7,028 nt of DNA, taken from assembly GCA_937880585.1 (NCBI GenBank), contig CALFMR010000071.1:1-7028 (forward strand), given 5' to 3'. The notes beneath the pieces are model-generated. The model searched no databases and was not told the DNA's origin. It saw only the letters and a list, made by a program, of their open reading frames with translations. Position numbers and translations under genes: made by a program. Shown here one piece after another: positions 1-6,241 of this stretch (within the stretch, counting starts at the first letter, position 1; every line of letters starts with the position of its first letter). The stretch comes from an uncultured Acidobacteriota bacterium (lineage in GTDB: Bacteria > Acidobacteriota > Vicinamibacteria > Vicinamibacterales > SCN-69-37).

Positions 1-18
1 CCACATCGTGAGCGCTGT

Positions 19-24
19 GGGAGG
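19..24 (+). promoter_or_regulatory. Ribosome-binding site of the first esterase gene
   Basis: GGGAGG lies 8 bases before the ATG at 33. It supports that start. No promoter can be recognised in the 32 bases available upstream, so the transcript may begin outside the window. Confidence 0.7.
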
Positions 25-32
25 CAAACGTC

Positions 33-1307
33 ATGAAGAGCTGGAGCATCGTCGCCGCCGCTGGAGTACTCATGCTCGCCGCGCAGGCCGCGCACGCGCA
101 GGCGACGGCGCCGGACGCGAACGCCTGCGTGCCGTCGTCGCTGAACGTCGCCGAGGCGCGCTATCCCTGCGTGTATCCCGACCGTCGCGTCCTCTTCCGG
201 GTCGCCGCGCCTGACGCGCAGCACGTTCGGGTACGCATCGGCCCGGGCTTCGATCTCGAAAAGGGATCCGACGGCATCTGGAGCGTCACGACGACGCCGC
301 TCGTGCCCGGCTTCCACTACTACAGCCTGCAGATCGACGGCGCCGTCGTCGCCGACCCGCAGACGATGACGTATTTCGGGTCGGGGTGGCAGAACAGCGC
401 GGTCGAGATCCCCGCGCCCGATGCGGACTTCTACCAGCCGCACGACGTGCCGCACGGCCGCGTGAGCCAGCAGTGGTACTTCTCGAAGGTGACGGGGCGC
501 TGGCGCCGGGCGTTCGTCTACACGCCGCCCGACTACGACCGCCACGCGACGACGCGTTACCCCGTGCTCTACCTGTTGCACGGCTGGGGCGAGGACGAGA
601 CCGGCTGGTACCGGCAGGGCCATGTCGACCAGATCATGGACAACCTGATCGCGGCCGGCAAGGCGAAGCCGATGATCATCGTGATGGACAACCTGAACGC
701 GGCGAAGCCCGGTGAGAGCGCCGCGATCTTCGCCGCGCGCGGGCTCGTGCCGGCGCCGCCGACCGAGATGGCGGCCCCGCAGGCCGCGGCGCGCGGCGGC
801 CGCGGCGCGCGTGGTGGTGGCCGCGGCGCCCGCGGCGGCCCCGGACGGGGCAGCCTCGCGCGGCCGACGTTCAGCGAGATGATGTTCACCGACCTCGTGC
901 CGATGATCGAGAAGACGTACCGCGTGGCGCCCGGCCGCGAGAACCGCGCGATGGCCGGTCTCTCGATGGGCGGCGCGCAGGCGTTCGGCACCGTGCTCGC
1001 CAACCTCGACAAGTTCGCCTATCTCGGCGGCTTCAGCGGCAACTGCGGCGGCTTCGGCCGCGGCGGCGCGCCCGACGTGCACACGATCTGCGACGGCGCC
1101 TTCGTCGACCCGGCGGCGTTCAACCGCCAGATCAAGGTGCTGTTCCTCGGCATCGGATCGGAAGAAGGGCCGGGGACGAAGGCGTTCAGCGACGCGCTCA
1201 CGAAGGCCGGCGTCCACAACGTGTACTTCGAGTCGCCCGGCACGGCGCACGAGTGGCTGACCTGGCGCCGCTGCCTGAACGACTTCGCGCCGCGGCTGTT
1301 CCGGTGA
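33..1307 (+). CDS. Secreted feruloyl-esterase-like alpha/beta hydrolase with N-terminal E-set/CBM48-like domain
   Basis: The 424-residue product probably hydrolyses ester-linked substituents (feruloyl or acetyl type) on plant polysaccharide outside the cytoplasm; the exact substrate cannot be read from sequence. Residues 1-22 form a signal peptide with an AHA/Q cleavage site. Residues about 45-130 resemble the early-set/CBM48 beta-sandwich common in front of XynZ/IroE-type esterases. Residues about 145-424 are the Esterase_D-like (PF00756 type) catalytic domain: RYPVLYLLHGWG gives the oxyanion region (H183-G184), GLSMGG carries nucleophile S311, GTAHEW carries H406, and the acid is probably E377 or E378 in GSEEG, where Asp is more usual. 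Residues 253-273 are a Gly/Arg-rich insert between two core elements. The ATG is chosen because it starts the signal peptide and has GGGAGG 8 bases upstream. A TGA at 9-11 could end an upstream gene but cannot be assigned. Family call is firm, substrate is inferred. Confidence 0.9.
   Translation: MKSWSIVAAAGVLMLAAQAAHAQATAPDANACVPSSLNVAEARYPCVYPDRRVLFRVAAPDAQHVRVRIGPGFDLEKGSDGIWSVTTTPLVPGFHYYSLQIDGAVVADPQTMTYFGSGWQNSAVEIPAPDADFYQPHDVPHGRVSQQWYFSKVTGRWRRAFVYTPPDYDRHATTRYPVLYLLHGWGEDETGWYRQGHVDQIMDNLIAAGKAKPMIIVMDNLNAAKPGESAAIFAARGLVPAPPTEMAAPQAAARGGRGARGGGRGARGGPGRGSLARPTFSEMMFTDLVPMIEKTYRVAPGRENRAMAGLSMGGAQAFGTVLANLDKFAYLGGFSGNCGGFGRGGAPDVHTICDGAFVDPAAFNRQIKVLFLGIGSEEGPGTKAFSDALTKAGVHNVYFESPGTAHEWLTWRRCLNDFAPRLFR
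795..836 (+). repeat. Two tandem 21-bp repeats encoding a Gly/Arg heptapeptide
   Basis: Two adjacent 21-bp units (795-815 and 816-836) match at 17 of 21 positions by direct comparison. All four differences are third-codon positions. Both encode GGRGARG exactly, and a degenerate partial copy (GPGRG) follows. The repeat sits inside the first esterase, between the MDN strand and the helix leading to the nucleophile elbow. It looks like in-frame repeat expansion that has been kept at protein level. Confidence 0.85.
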
Positions 1308-1342
1308 GGGCGCCCGTGCCGCTGCCAGGATCGGAGACCGCC

Positions 1343-2446
1343 ATGATCACAGTCAGACGGACGTCGCTGCGGCTCGTGCTCGCCACGGCCGTGGCGATTG
1401 CGGGCGCCGGGGCGATCGCCGCCGGCCAGGTTCAGACGAACGTGCCGGACCCGGTGCCCGGCGCGAAGCCGATGAAGGTCGAGCGCATCAAGATCCATGG
1501 CACGGCGCTCGAGGGCAACCTCGAGGGCGATGCCGTCGATCGCGACGTCATCGTCTTCCTGCCGCCGAGCTACGCGAGCGAGCCGTCCCGCCGGTACCCG
1601 GTCGTCTACGCCCTGCACGGCTACTCGATCGGCGCCGAGCAGTGGACGCACGAGATCCACGTGCCGCAGACGATCGAGGGCGCGATCGCCAAGGGCGCGC
1701 ACGAGATGATCTTCGTGCTGCCCGACTCGAAGACGGTCTACGGCGGGTCGATGTACTCGAGCTCGGCGACGACCGGCGACTTCGAGAACTTCATCGCGCA
1801 CGACGTGGTCGCCTACATCGACGCGCACTACCGGACGATCCCGCGCCGCGAGAGCCGCGGGCTCGTGGGGCATTCGATGGGCGGCTACGGCGCGGCGCGC
1901 ATCGGCATGAAGCACGCCGACGTGTTCGGCAGCCTCTACATCATGAGCCCCTGCTGCCTGTCGGCGCGCGTCGGCGGCGGCGGGCCGCCGAACGGGCGTG
2001 CCGGACGCGCCGGCGGCGCCAACCCGCTGGCGGCGGTCAAGACGCCGGCCGATGCGGCCAACCTGCCGTTCGGCCTGCGCGCGCAGCTCGCCTCGGCGGC
2101 CGCCTGGTCGCCCAATCCGGCCAAGGCGCCGCTCTACCTGGACCTGCCCATCGGCGACGACCGCGACGCCGTGCTGGCCAAATGGGCGGCCAATGCGCCG
2201 CTCGCGTTCGTGGATCAGTACGTGCGGCAACTGCGCACCTACCGCGCGATCGCCATGGACGTCGGCGATCAGGACGGGCTGCGGGTCGACGCCGGGAAGC
2301 TGCACGACGTCATGACGAGCTACGGCATCGCCAACGACTTCGAAATCTATCCGGGCACGCACACGAGCAACGTCGCCGTGCGCTTCCAGGAGCACGTGGT
2401 GCCGTTCTTCAGCCGGACGCTGTCGTTCGAGGCGGGCGCGCATTGA
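1343..2446 (+). CDS. Secreted Esterase_D-like alpha/beta hydrolase (second esterase)
   Basis: The 367-residue product is a second secreted esterase of the feruloyl esterase/S-formylglutathione hydrolase clan; the substrate is unknown. The signal peptide spans residues 1 to about 28 (ITVRR basic start, then an Ala/Val-rich core). The catalytic domain has RYPVVYALHGYS (oxyanion H92-G93), GHSMGGYGAAR with nucleophile S178, GDQDGL with the likely acid D309 or D311, and PGTH with H340. Between S178 and the acid lie about 130 residues, roughly twice the spacing in the upstream esterase. They include a Gly-rich stretch (210-225) and a probable helical lid (230-285). A vicinal Cys pair occurs at 204-205. 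There is no separate N-terminal binding domain. The ATG at 1343 is preferred over an in-frame ATG at 1253 because it exposes the signal peptide, avoids overlap with the upstream gene and has GGAG at 1333-1336. It follows the first esterase after 35 bases. Confidence 0.88.
   Translation: MITVRRTSLRLVLATAVAIAGAGAIAAGQVQTNVPDPVPGAKPMKVERIKIHGTALEGNLEGDAVDRDVIVFLPPSYASEPSRRYPVVYALHGYSIGAEQWTHEIHVPQTIEGAIAKGAHEMIFVLPDSKTVYGGSMYSSSATTGDFENFIAHDVVAYIDAHYRTIPRRESRGLVGHSMGGYGAARIGMKHADVFGSLYIMSPCCLSARVGGGGPPNGRAGRAGGANPLAAVKTPADAANLPFGLRAQLASAAAWSPNPAKAPLYLDLPIGDDRDAVLAKWAANAPLAFVDQYVRQLRTYRAIAMDVGDQDGLRVDAGKLHDVMTSYGIANDFEIYPGTHTSNVAVRFQEHVVPFFSRTLSFEAGAH
2429..2445 (+). promoter_or_regulatory. RBS and TTG start of the GH43 gene overlapping the previous stop
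   Basis: GAGG at 2429-2432 lies 10 bases before TTG at 2443-2445. The TTG shares two bases with the TGA stop (2444-2446) of the second esterase. This favours translational coupling, with ribosomes ending the esterase re-initiating on the GH43. The signal peptide beginning immediately after the TTG is the main support for this start. Confidence 0.7.
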
Positions 2447-4056
2447 GGTTTCCCCGCCGGGCGGCCGGGGCGCTGCTCGCGCCGGCCGTCGCCGTGTCGC
2501 TGCTCGCGCTGCCGGTGTCGGCGCTCGACGGCGACCCCGGACTGCACGACCCGTCCACGGTCATCGAGGCAGGAGGGAAGTTCTACGTCTACGCGACGGG
2601 CCGCGGCCTGCCGGTGTCGATGTCCGACGACGGGTGGACGTGGCGGCGTGCGGGATCGGTGATGGACGCAGTGCCCGGTGGGCGCCCGGGACCGGAGGTC
2701 GTGGCTCGCGGCGGCGACGCGACGTGGGCGCCCGACATCGTGCACGTCGGCGACAAGTATTTTCTGTATTACGCCGCGCCGGGACGGCAGCCGAAAGCGG
2801 CGATCGGGCTGCTCGTCGGCCGGACGCTCGACCCGGCCTCGCCCGACTATCACTGGACCGACGCCGGTCCGGTGGTCTGGTCCGACGGCATCGAGGACAG
2901 TAACGCCATCGACCCGGGCGTCTTTCACGACCCCACCGACGGGTCGCTGTGGCTCACCTACGGCTCGTACTTCGGGTACATCCGCCTGGTCGAGCTCGAT
3001 CCGTCGACCGGGTTGCGGCGGTATCCGGATCGCGCGCCAGTCGATATCGCCATCAATTCTGAAGCGTCGGACCTCACGTTCCACGACGGCTGGTACTACC
3101 TGTTCGTGACGCACGGTTCGTGCTGCGCCGGTGCCAACTCCAGCTACAACATCCGCATGGGACGCGCGCGGCGCGTGACCGGGCCGTACCTCGACAACAT
3201 GGGAGTCGACATGCTGCAGGGCGGTGGCAAGCTGTTCGCGGGATCCCGCGGGCGGTCTGTCGGCCCCGGGCACTTCGGGCGCCTCGTGCTCGGTGACGAC
3301 GTCGAGAAGTTCTCGTGTCATTACGAGGCGGACCTCGATCGCGGCGGCCGCAGCGTGCTCGACATCCGCCCGCTGCTCTGGCGGGACGGCTGGCCGGTGG
3401 CGGGCGACAACGTCACGGCGGGCACGTACGAGATCGAGTCGGCGCGGACGGGCACGGCGCTCGAGATGGCCGTGCAGGGCGTGCCGGTCGGCGGTCCGCG
3501 CGGTCGAGGCGCCGCCGGGCGGGGCGGACGCGGGCGCGGGGCGGGAGCTCCGGCCGGTCGCGGGCGCGGCTTCGGCCCTGGCGGCCCTGGCCGCGGGTTC
3601 GGCGGCCCGGGGGCTCGCGGACGTGGCGCGACTCCGCCGGCGCCGATTCCCGCGCAGCAGGCCTCCGACGTCGACGCCGCGTGGCCGGCGGGCCCGGCCG
3701 GCGTGCGCCTGGCGCCGTACATGCTGCAGGCGCAGCAGAAATGGACGATTGCTCCGGTCGCCGGCGCGGGCGGCTATCCCGGCTCACCGTACTTCCGAAT
3801 CGGCCTTGCCGGCACCGAGCGCGTGCTCGCCGCGACGGCCGATGGCGAACTGACCGTGGCGCCGGCGTTCACCAGCGCGCCCGAGCAGCTCTGGCGGATC
3901 GATCAATTGACGGACGGGACGTATCGGCTGATGCCGAAAGCCGTGCCGGGCACGAGCGCGCCCATGGCACTCTCGGCCATCGGCAGCAGCACGCCGACGC
4001 TCGAGACGTTTCGCGCCGGGAGCGATCGCGGTCGCTGGCTGCTGAGGACGCCCTGA
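2443..4056 (+). CDS. Secreted GH43 arabinanase/arabinofuranosidase-type glycosidase with ricin-like trefoil
   Basis: The 537-residue product should cleave alpha-L-arabinosyl linkages, with endo-1,5-arabinanase-type as the nearest resemblance. The signal peptide is residues 1 to about 27 (RFPRR then a hydrophobic core, ending VSA). The five-bladed propeller covers about 28-320: HDPS gives base D36, WAPD is at 95-98, NAIDPGV gives D157, INSEASDL gives acid E207, and GPGH gives the usual metal-site H277. The vicinal Cys segment GSCCAGANSSYN and the following GRA..VTGPY match GH43 arabinanases. Residues about 325-537 look like a ricin-B-type trefoil with QKW (432-434), QLW (482-484) and a degenerate GRW (530-531), interrupted by a Gly/Arg-rich stretch at 350-395. 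The start is TTG at 2443, overlapping the upstream TGA by four bases. No ATG or GTG lies nearby upstream, and the first in-frame ATG (2620) would delete D36. Endo versus exo action is not resolvable here. Confidence 0.9.
   Translation: MRFPRRAAGALLAPAVAVSLLALPVSALDGDPGLHDPSTVIEAGGKFYVYATGRGLPVSMSDDGWTWRRAGSVMDAVPGGRPGPEVVARGGDATWAPDIVHVGDKYFLYYAAPGRQPKAAIGLLVGRTLDPASPDYHWTDAGPVVWSDGIEDSNAIDPGVFHDPTDGSLWLTYGSYFGYIRLVELDPSTGLRRYPDRAPVDIAINSEASDLTFHDGWYYLFVTHGSCCAGANSSYNIRMGRARRVTGPYLDNMGVDMLQGGGKLFAGSRGRSVGPGHFGRLVLGDDVEKFSCHYEADLDRGGRSVLDIRPLLWRDGWPVAGDNVTAGTYEIESARTGTALEMAVQGVPVGGPRGRGAAGRGGRGRGAGAPAGRGRGFGPGGPGRGFGGPGARGRGATPPAPIPAQQASDVDAAWPAGPAGVRLAPYMLQAQQKWTIAPVAGAGGYPGSPYFRIGLAGTERVLAATADGELTVAPAFTSAPEQLWRIDQLTDGTYRLMPKAVPGTSAPMALSAIGSSTPTLETFRAGSDRGRWLLRTP
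3490..3627 (+). repeat. Gly/Arg-rich low-complexity insert in the GH43 protein
   Basis: Residues 350-395 contain 23 Gly and 10 Arg out of 46, with RGRG, GRGFGG and GPGG motifs that recur imperfectly. The stretch interrupts the first lobe of the ricin-like domain, soon after a strand resembling the start of a trefoil (GTYEIESARTGTALEM) and well before the first Q-x-W. A Pro/Ala-rich tail (PPAPIP) follows. It reads as a disordered, basic linker. Confidence 0.75.
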
Positions 4057-4070
4057 TACGCAGTGCCGCG

Positions 4071-4089
4071 GCTGCCACGAGGCGGCAGC
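4071..4089 (+). other. Small inverted repeat between the GH43 and jelly-roll genes
   Basis: GCTGCC (4071-4076) and GGCAGC (4084-4089) are perfect inverted repeats around a 7-base loop. They end directly before GAAGG (4090-4094), the likely ribosome-binding site of the next gene. No T-run follows, so this is not a convincing terminator. It may affect ribosome access, or be chance in GC-rich DNA. Confidence 0.25.
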
Positions 4090-4102
4090 GAAGGTTGCTG
4101 AG

Positions 4103-4816
4103 ATGACCATCGTCCGATCGACGTGCGTGTTCGCGGCTGCGCTCGCGGTGGCGAGCCTGGCTGGCGTCGGGCTGTCGGCCCGGCCGGCCGCGCCGGCGCA
4201 GGAGCCGCCGCGGACGCTCGCCGTCCCGCACGGCGACGCCCTGCCCGTCGACTCGCAGGGATTCCTGCGGCGGTGGCTCGTCCTCGAGCCGATTCCCGTG
4301 CCCGGCGCGCTCACCGAAGACGCGGTGCACGAGGTGCTCGCGGCGAACGACGTCTGGGCGCACGCCTCCGCGCCGCCGGCCGATGGCCAGACGGCGATGG
4401 CCGCGGGGCAGTCGTATGCCTGGCACGCCGTGGACACGCTCGCCTACAACCTGAACCTCTTTCACTTCGCGCACGCGCTCGGCAAGCCGACGTCGAACGT
4501 CCTCTTCTGGGCGACGACCATCGTCAACGCGCCACGCGCGATGACGGACGTGCGGCTCGCCATTGGATCGAATGCGGCCTCGGCCTGGTGGCTGAACGGG
4601 CGGCACGTCATCGCCCTCTACAACGATCGCCAGGCCGTGATTGACGACGGCGTGTCGCCGCGCGTGACGCTCCGGGCGGGCGCGAACGTCATCCGGGCGG
4701 CGATCGTGAACGCGGGCGGGGCGACCGACTTCTGCGCGCGGTTTCTCGACGCGCAGGACGAGCCGATCACGACGCTGACGGCGAGTCTCGCGCCGGCCGA
4801 GGGGGTGTCGCGATGA
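4103..4816 (+). CDS. Secreted galactose-binding-like (jelly-roll) domain protein
   Basis: I do not recognise a named family for this 237-residue product. The signal peptide covers about residues 1-26 (TIVRS, then an Ala/Val/Leu core). A conserved-looking segment, GFLRRWLVLEPIPV (53-66), resembles openings of secreted proteins that accompany glycosidases and esterases. Residues about 130-230 have the pattern of a galactose-binding-like beta-sandwich: FWATTIV, then LAIGSNAASAWWLNGRHV, then VTLRAGANVIRAAIVNAGGATDFCARF. The GS..(A)..W.LNG followed by a LxxGxNxI strand is typical of the non-catalytic jelly-roll modules of GH2-like enzymes. No nucleophile elbow or acid pair is evident, so a binding or accessory role is inferred. 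GAAGG at 4090-4094 precedes the ATG by 8 bases. Its TGA overlaps the start of the CE7 esterase, pointing to coupled expression and probably a shared substrate. Confidence 0.75.
   Translation: MTIVRSTCVFAAALAVASLAGVGLSARPAAPAQEPPRTLAVPHGDALPVDSQGFLRRWLVLEPIPVPGALTEDAVHEVLAANDVWAHASAPPADGQTAMAAGQSYAWHAVDTLAYNLNLFHFAHALGKPTSNVLFWATTIVNAPRAMTDVRLAIGSNAASAWWLNGRHVIALYNDRQAVIDDGVSPRVTLRAGANVIRAAIVNAGGATDFCARFLDAQDEPITTLTASLAPAEGVSR
4799..4805 (+). promoter_or_regulatory. RBS of the CE7 esterase inside the preceding gene
   Basis: GAGGGGG lies 7 bases before the ATG at 4813, within the last codons of the jelly-roll gene. With the ATGA stop/start overlap at 4813-4816 it indicates coupled translation of the two products. 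Confidence 0.65.
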
Positions 4817-6165
4817 CTCGCCGCTGGCTCTGGTTGGTTGTCTTCGTCCTCTGCGGCACGGCAATCGCCGCGCAGCGGGGCGGTCCCGTTCCGCAGCAGC
4901 TCACCTTCACGCCGTACCATCCGAACGGCATCTATGCGATCGGCGACACGGTCGGCTGGACGGTGACGCCGGGGCCGACGCCGCCCACCTACGCCTATCG
5001 CTGGACCATCCGCCGCAACAACGCCGTCGTGCTGAAGGAAGGGACGCTCGACCTGTCGAGCGGGCACGACACGATCGAAATCGCCGGCGACCAGCCGGAG
5101 ATGATCTACGTCGCCGTGCAGGCCTACGATCCGGCGCACCCGGATGACACGCGCGCGCCTGGCGGGCCGCCCGCGTTCGTCGGGGGGAATACGGGCGTCA
5201 ATCGCGGGCTCTACGGCGTGGGCGCCGCGGTCGACCCGCGCCACATCGAGCCGACGGCGCCGCGGCCGGCCGACTTCGACGCGTTCTGGGACGGCAAGCT
5301 CGCCGCGCAGGCGGACGTGCCGATGAACCCCGCGGTCACGCCGGTGGCGACCGACGTGCCGGGCGTCGAGCTCGCGATGTTCCAGCTCGACGCGCTGGGC
5401 TCGCACGTGCACGGTTACGTGGCGCGGCCGGCGCGCGAGGGCCGGTATCCCGCGCTCGTCCAGCTGCAGTATGCCGGCGTCTACGCGCTGAACGCGGAGG
5501 CCGACGCGCGGCGGGCGGCCGACGGGTGGCTGGTCGTCAACGTCGACTCGCACGACAAGCTGCCGTCGGATCCGTCGGGCGGCATCCCGCGCAACTACCA
5601 GACGATTGGCGAGACGAGCCGCGAGTCGTCGTACTTCCTGAACATGTACCTGCGCGATTCGCGCGCGCTCGACTACGTGCGCTCGCGGCCGGACTGGGAC
5701 GGCCGGACGGTCGTGCTCATCGGCGGCAGCATGGGTGGCCAGCAGAGTCTCGCGCTGGCGGGCCTTCGTCCGAAGGAGATTTCAGCCGCGCTCGTCTGCG
5801 TACCGGCCGGTGCCGACACCAACGGCGATCTGCACGGGCGCAAAGCCGGCTATCCCAACTGGCCGTCGGACAATCCCGATGCAATGACGACCGCGTTGTA
5901 CTTCGACACGGTGAACTTCGCCTCGCGCATCACCGCGCCGGTCTTCGCCGGATTCGGTTTCATCGATACCATCTCGCCGCCCGCTGGCGTCTGGACGGCC
6001 ATGAACCAGGTCGTCGGTCCGGTTGAAGTGCTGCCGATGATCGACGCGAACCACGACAACATGACGCCGGACAAAACGCGGCCGTGCACCACGCGGACGA
6101 ACGAGATCCTCGACACCATCGTCCACGGCGGGACGTTTACGCCGAAGGTGCAGGATTTGCCATGA
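4813..6165 (+). CDS. Secreted CE7/AXE1-type acetyl xylan esterase with N-terminal beta-domain
   Basis: The 450-residue product is most likely a deacetylase acting on acetylated xylan or its oligosaccharides. A signal peptide (1-20, ending AIAA/Q) is followed by a beta-rich, Ig-like region (about 28-130) and then an AXE1-type alpha/beta hydrolase (about 145-440). Features include FDAFWDGKLA at 155-164 (the usual entry helix of CE7), QYAG with Y220 at the oxyanion position, RNYQTIGETSRESSYFLNMYLRDSRALDYVRSRPDWD (split here as the region 260-296) leading to GGSMGGQ with nucleophile S306, GFIDTISPP with D385, and DANHDN with H414. Classical CE7 enzymes carry GxSQGG at the nucleophile and HGY at the oxyanion site, so Met307 and the QYAG variant mark this as a divergent subgroup. 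Standard CE7 proteins are about 320 residues; the excess is the N-terminal domain. Start is fixed by the ATGA overlap, RBS and signal peptide. Confidence 0.87.
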   Translation: MTRRWLWLVVFVLCGTAIAAQRGGPVPQQLTFTPYHPNGIYAIGDTVGWTVTPGPTPPTYAYRWTIRRNNAVVLKEGTLDLSSGHDTIEIAGDQPEMIYVAVQAYDPAHPDDTRAPGGPPAFVGGNTGVNRGLYGVGAAVDPRHIEPTAPRPADFDAFWDGKLAAQADVPMNPAVTPVATDVPGVELAMFQLDALGSHVHGYVARPAREGRYPALVQLQYAGVYALNAEADARRAADGWLVVNVDSHDKLPSDPSGGIPRNYQTIGETSRESSYFLNMYLRDSRALDYVRSRPDWDGRTVVLIGGSMGGQQSLALAGLRPKEISAALVCVPAGADTNGDLHGRKAGYPNWPSDNPDAMTTALYFDTVNFASRITAPVFAGFGFIDTISPPAGVWTAMNQVVGPVEVLPMIDANHDNMTPDKTRPCTTRTNEILDTIVHGGTFTPKVQDLP

Positions 6166-6182
6166 CGCGCGTCCGGCGGTGA
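6162..6182 (+). other. Six-codon ORF overlapping the CE7 stop (possible re-initiation leader)
   Basis: ATG at 6162 overlaps the CE7 TGA in an ATGA arrangement, like the junction at 4813, but reads only MTRVRR before TGA at 6180-6182. It may be a chance product or a remnant/leader that returns ribosomes near the next gene. Nothing shows that it is translated. Confidence 0.2.
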
Positions 6183-6191
6183 AGGGGCGCG

Positions 6192-6212
6192 GCGACGCGG
6201 CGGGCGCGTCGC
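6192..6212 (+). other. Strong hairpin in the CE7-GH39 gap
   Basis: GCGACGCG (6192-6199) and CGCGTCGC (6205-6212) are perfect 8-bp inverted repeats with a 5-base loop, in the 76-base gap before GH39. A G-U pair can extend the base. No T-run follows, so it is not a standard intrinsic terminator. It could stabilise or process the intercistronic mRNA or lower GH39 expression. The structure is seen in sequence; its role is inferred. Confidence 0.45.
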
Positions 6213-6228
6213 TCGCGGCCATCCCGGC

Positions 6229-6233
6229 GAGGA
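6229..6233 (+). promoter_or_regulatory. RBS of the GH39 gene
   Basis: GAGGA lies 8 bases before ATG at 6242 and supports that start over an in-frame GTG at 6179, which would add 21 residues in front of the signal peptide and lacks as good a site. Confidence 0.65.
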
Positions 6234-6241
6234 TCCGATCC

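Noticed and set aside
1253..1342. Upstream ATG for the second esterase
   Set aside because: It would overlap the first esterase, and the added 30 residues would bury the signal peptide; ATG at 1343 has a good RBS.
1642..2442. Long in-frame extension upstream of the GH43 start
   Set aside because: The extension is Arg-rich out-of-frame reading of the second esterase; the signal peptide begins exactly at the TTG at 2443.
1019..2443. 474-codon open frame on the minus strand
   Set aside because: It lies antisense across two genes with clear catalytic motifs, is Arg/Val/His/Asp-rich without recognisable motifs, and is what high third-position GC produces on the opposite strand.
2347..3321. 324-codon minus-strand open frame, with similar ones at 3869-4864 and 4618-5553
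   Set aside because: All are antisense shadows of recognised genes, cross gene boundaries and show no family motifs.
3490..3627. CRISPR-like or mobile-element repeat
   Set aside because: The repeats are short, imperfect, in frame and compositionally driven; there are no regular spacers, terminal inverted repeats or transposase.
3224..4106. Alternative plus-strand frames across the GH43 C-terminus
   Set aside because: Arg/Ala/Gly-rich shadow translations; the real frame holds the Q-x-W motifs and continues directly from the catalytic domain.
6192..6241. Rho-independent terminator between CE7 and GH39
   Set aside because: The stem is strong but no T-rich tract follows, and the next gene is co-directional with its own RBS close by.
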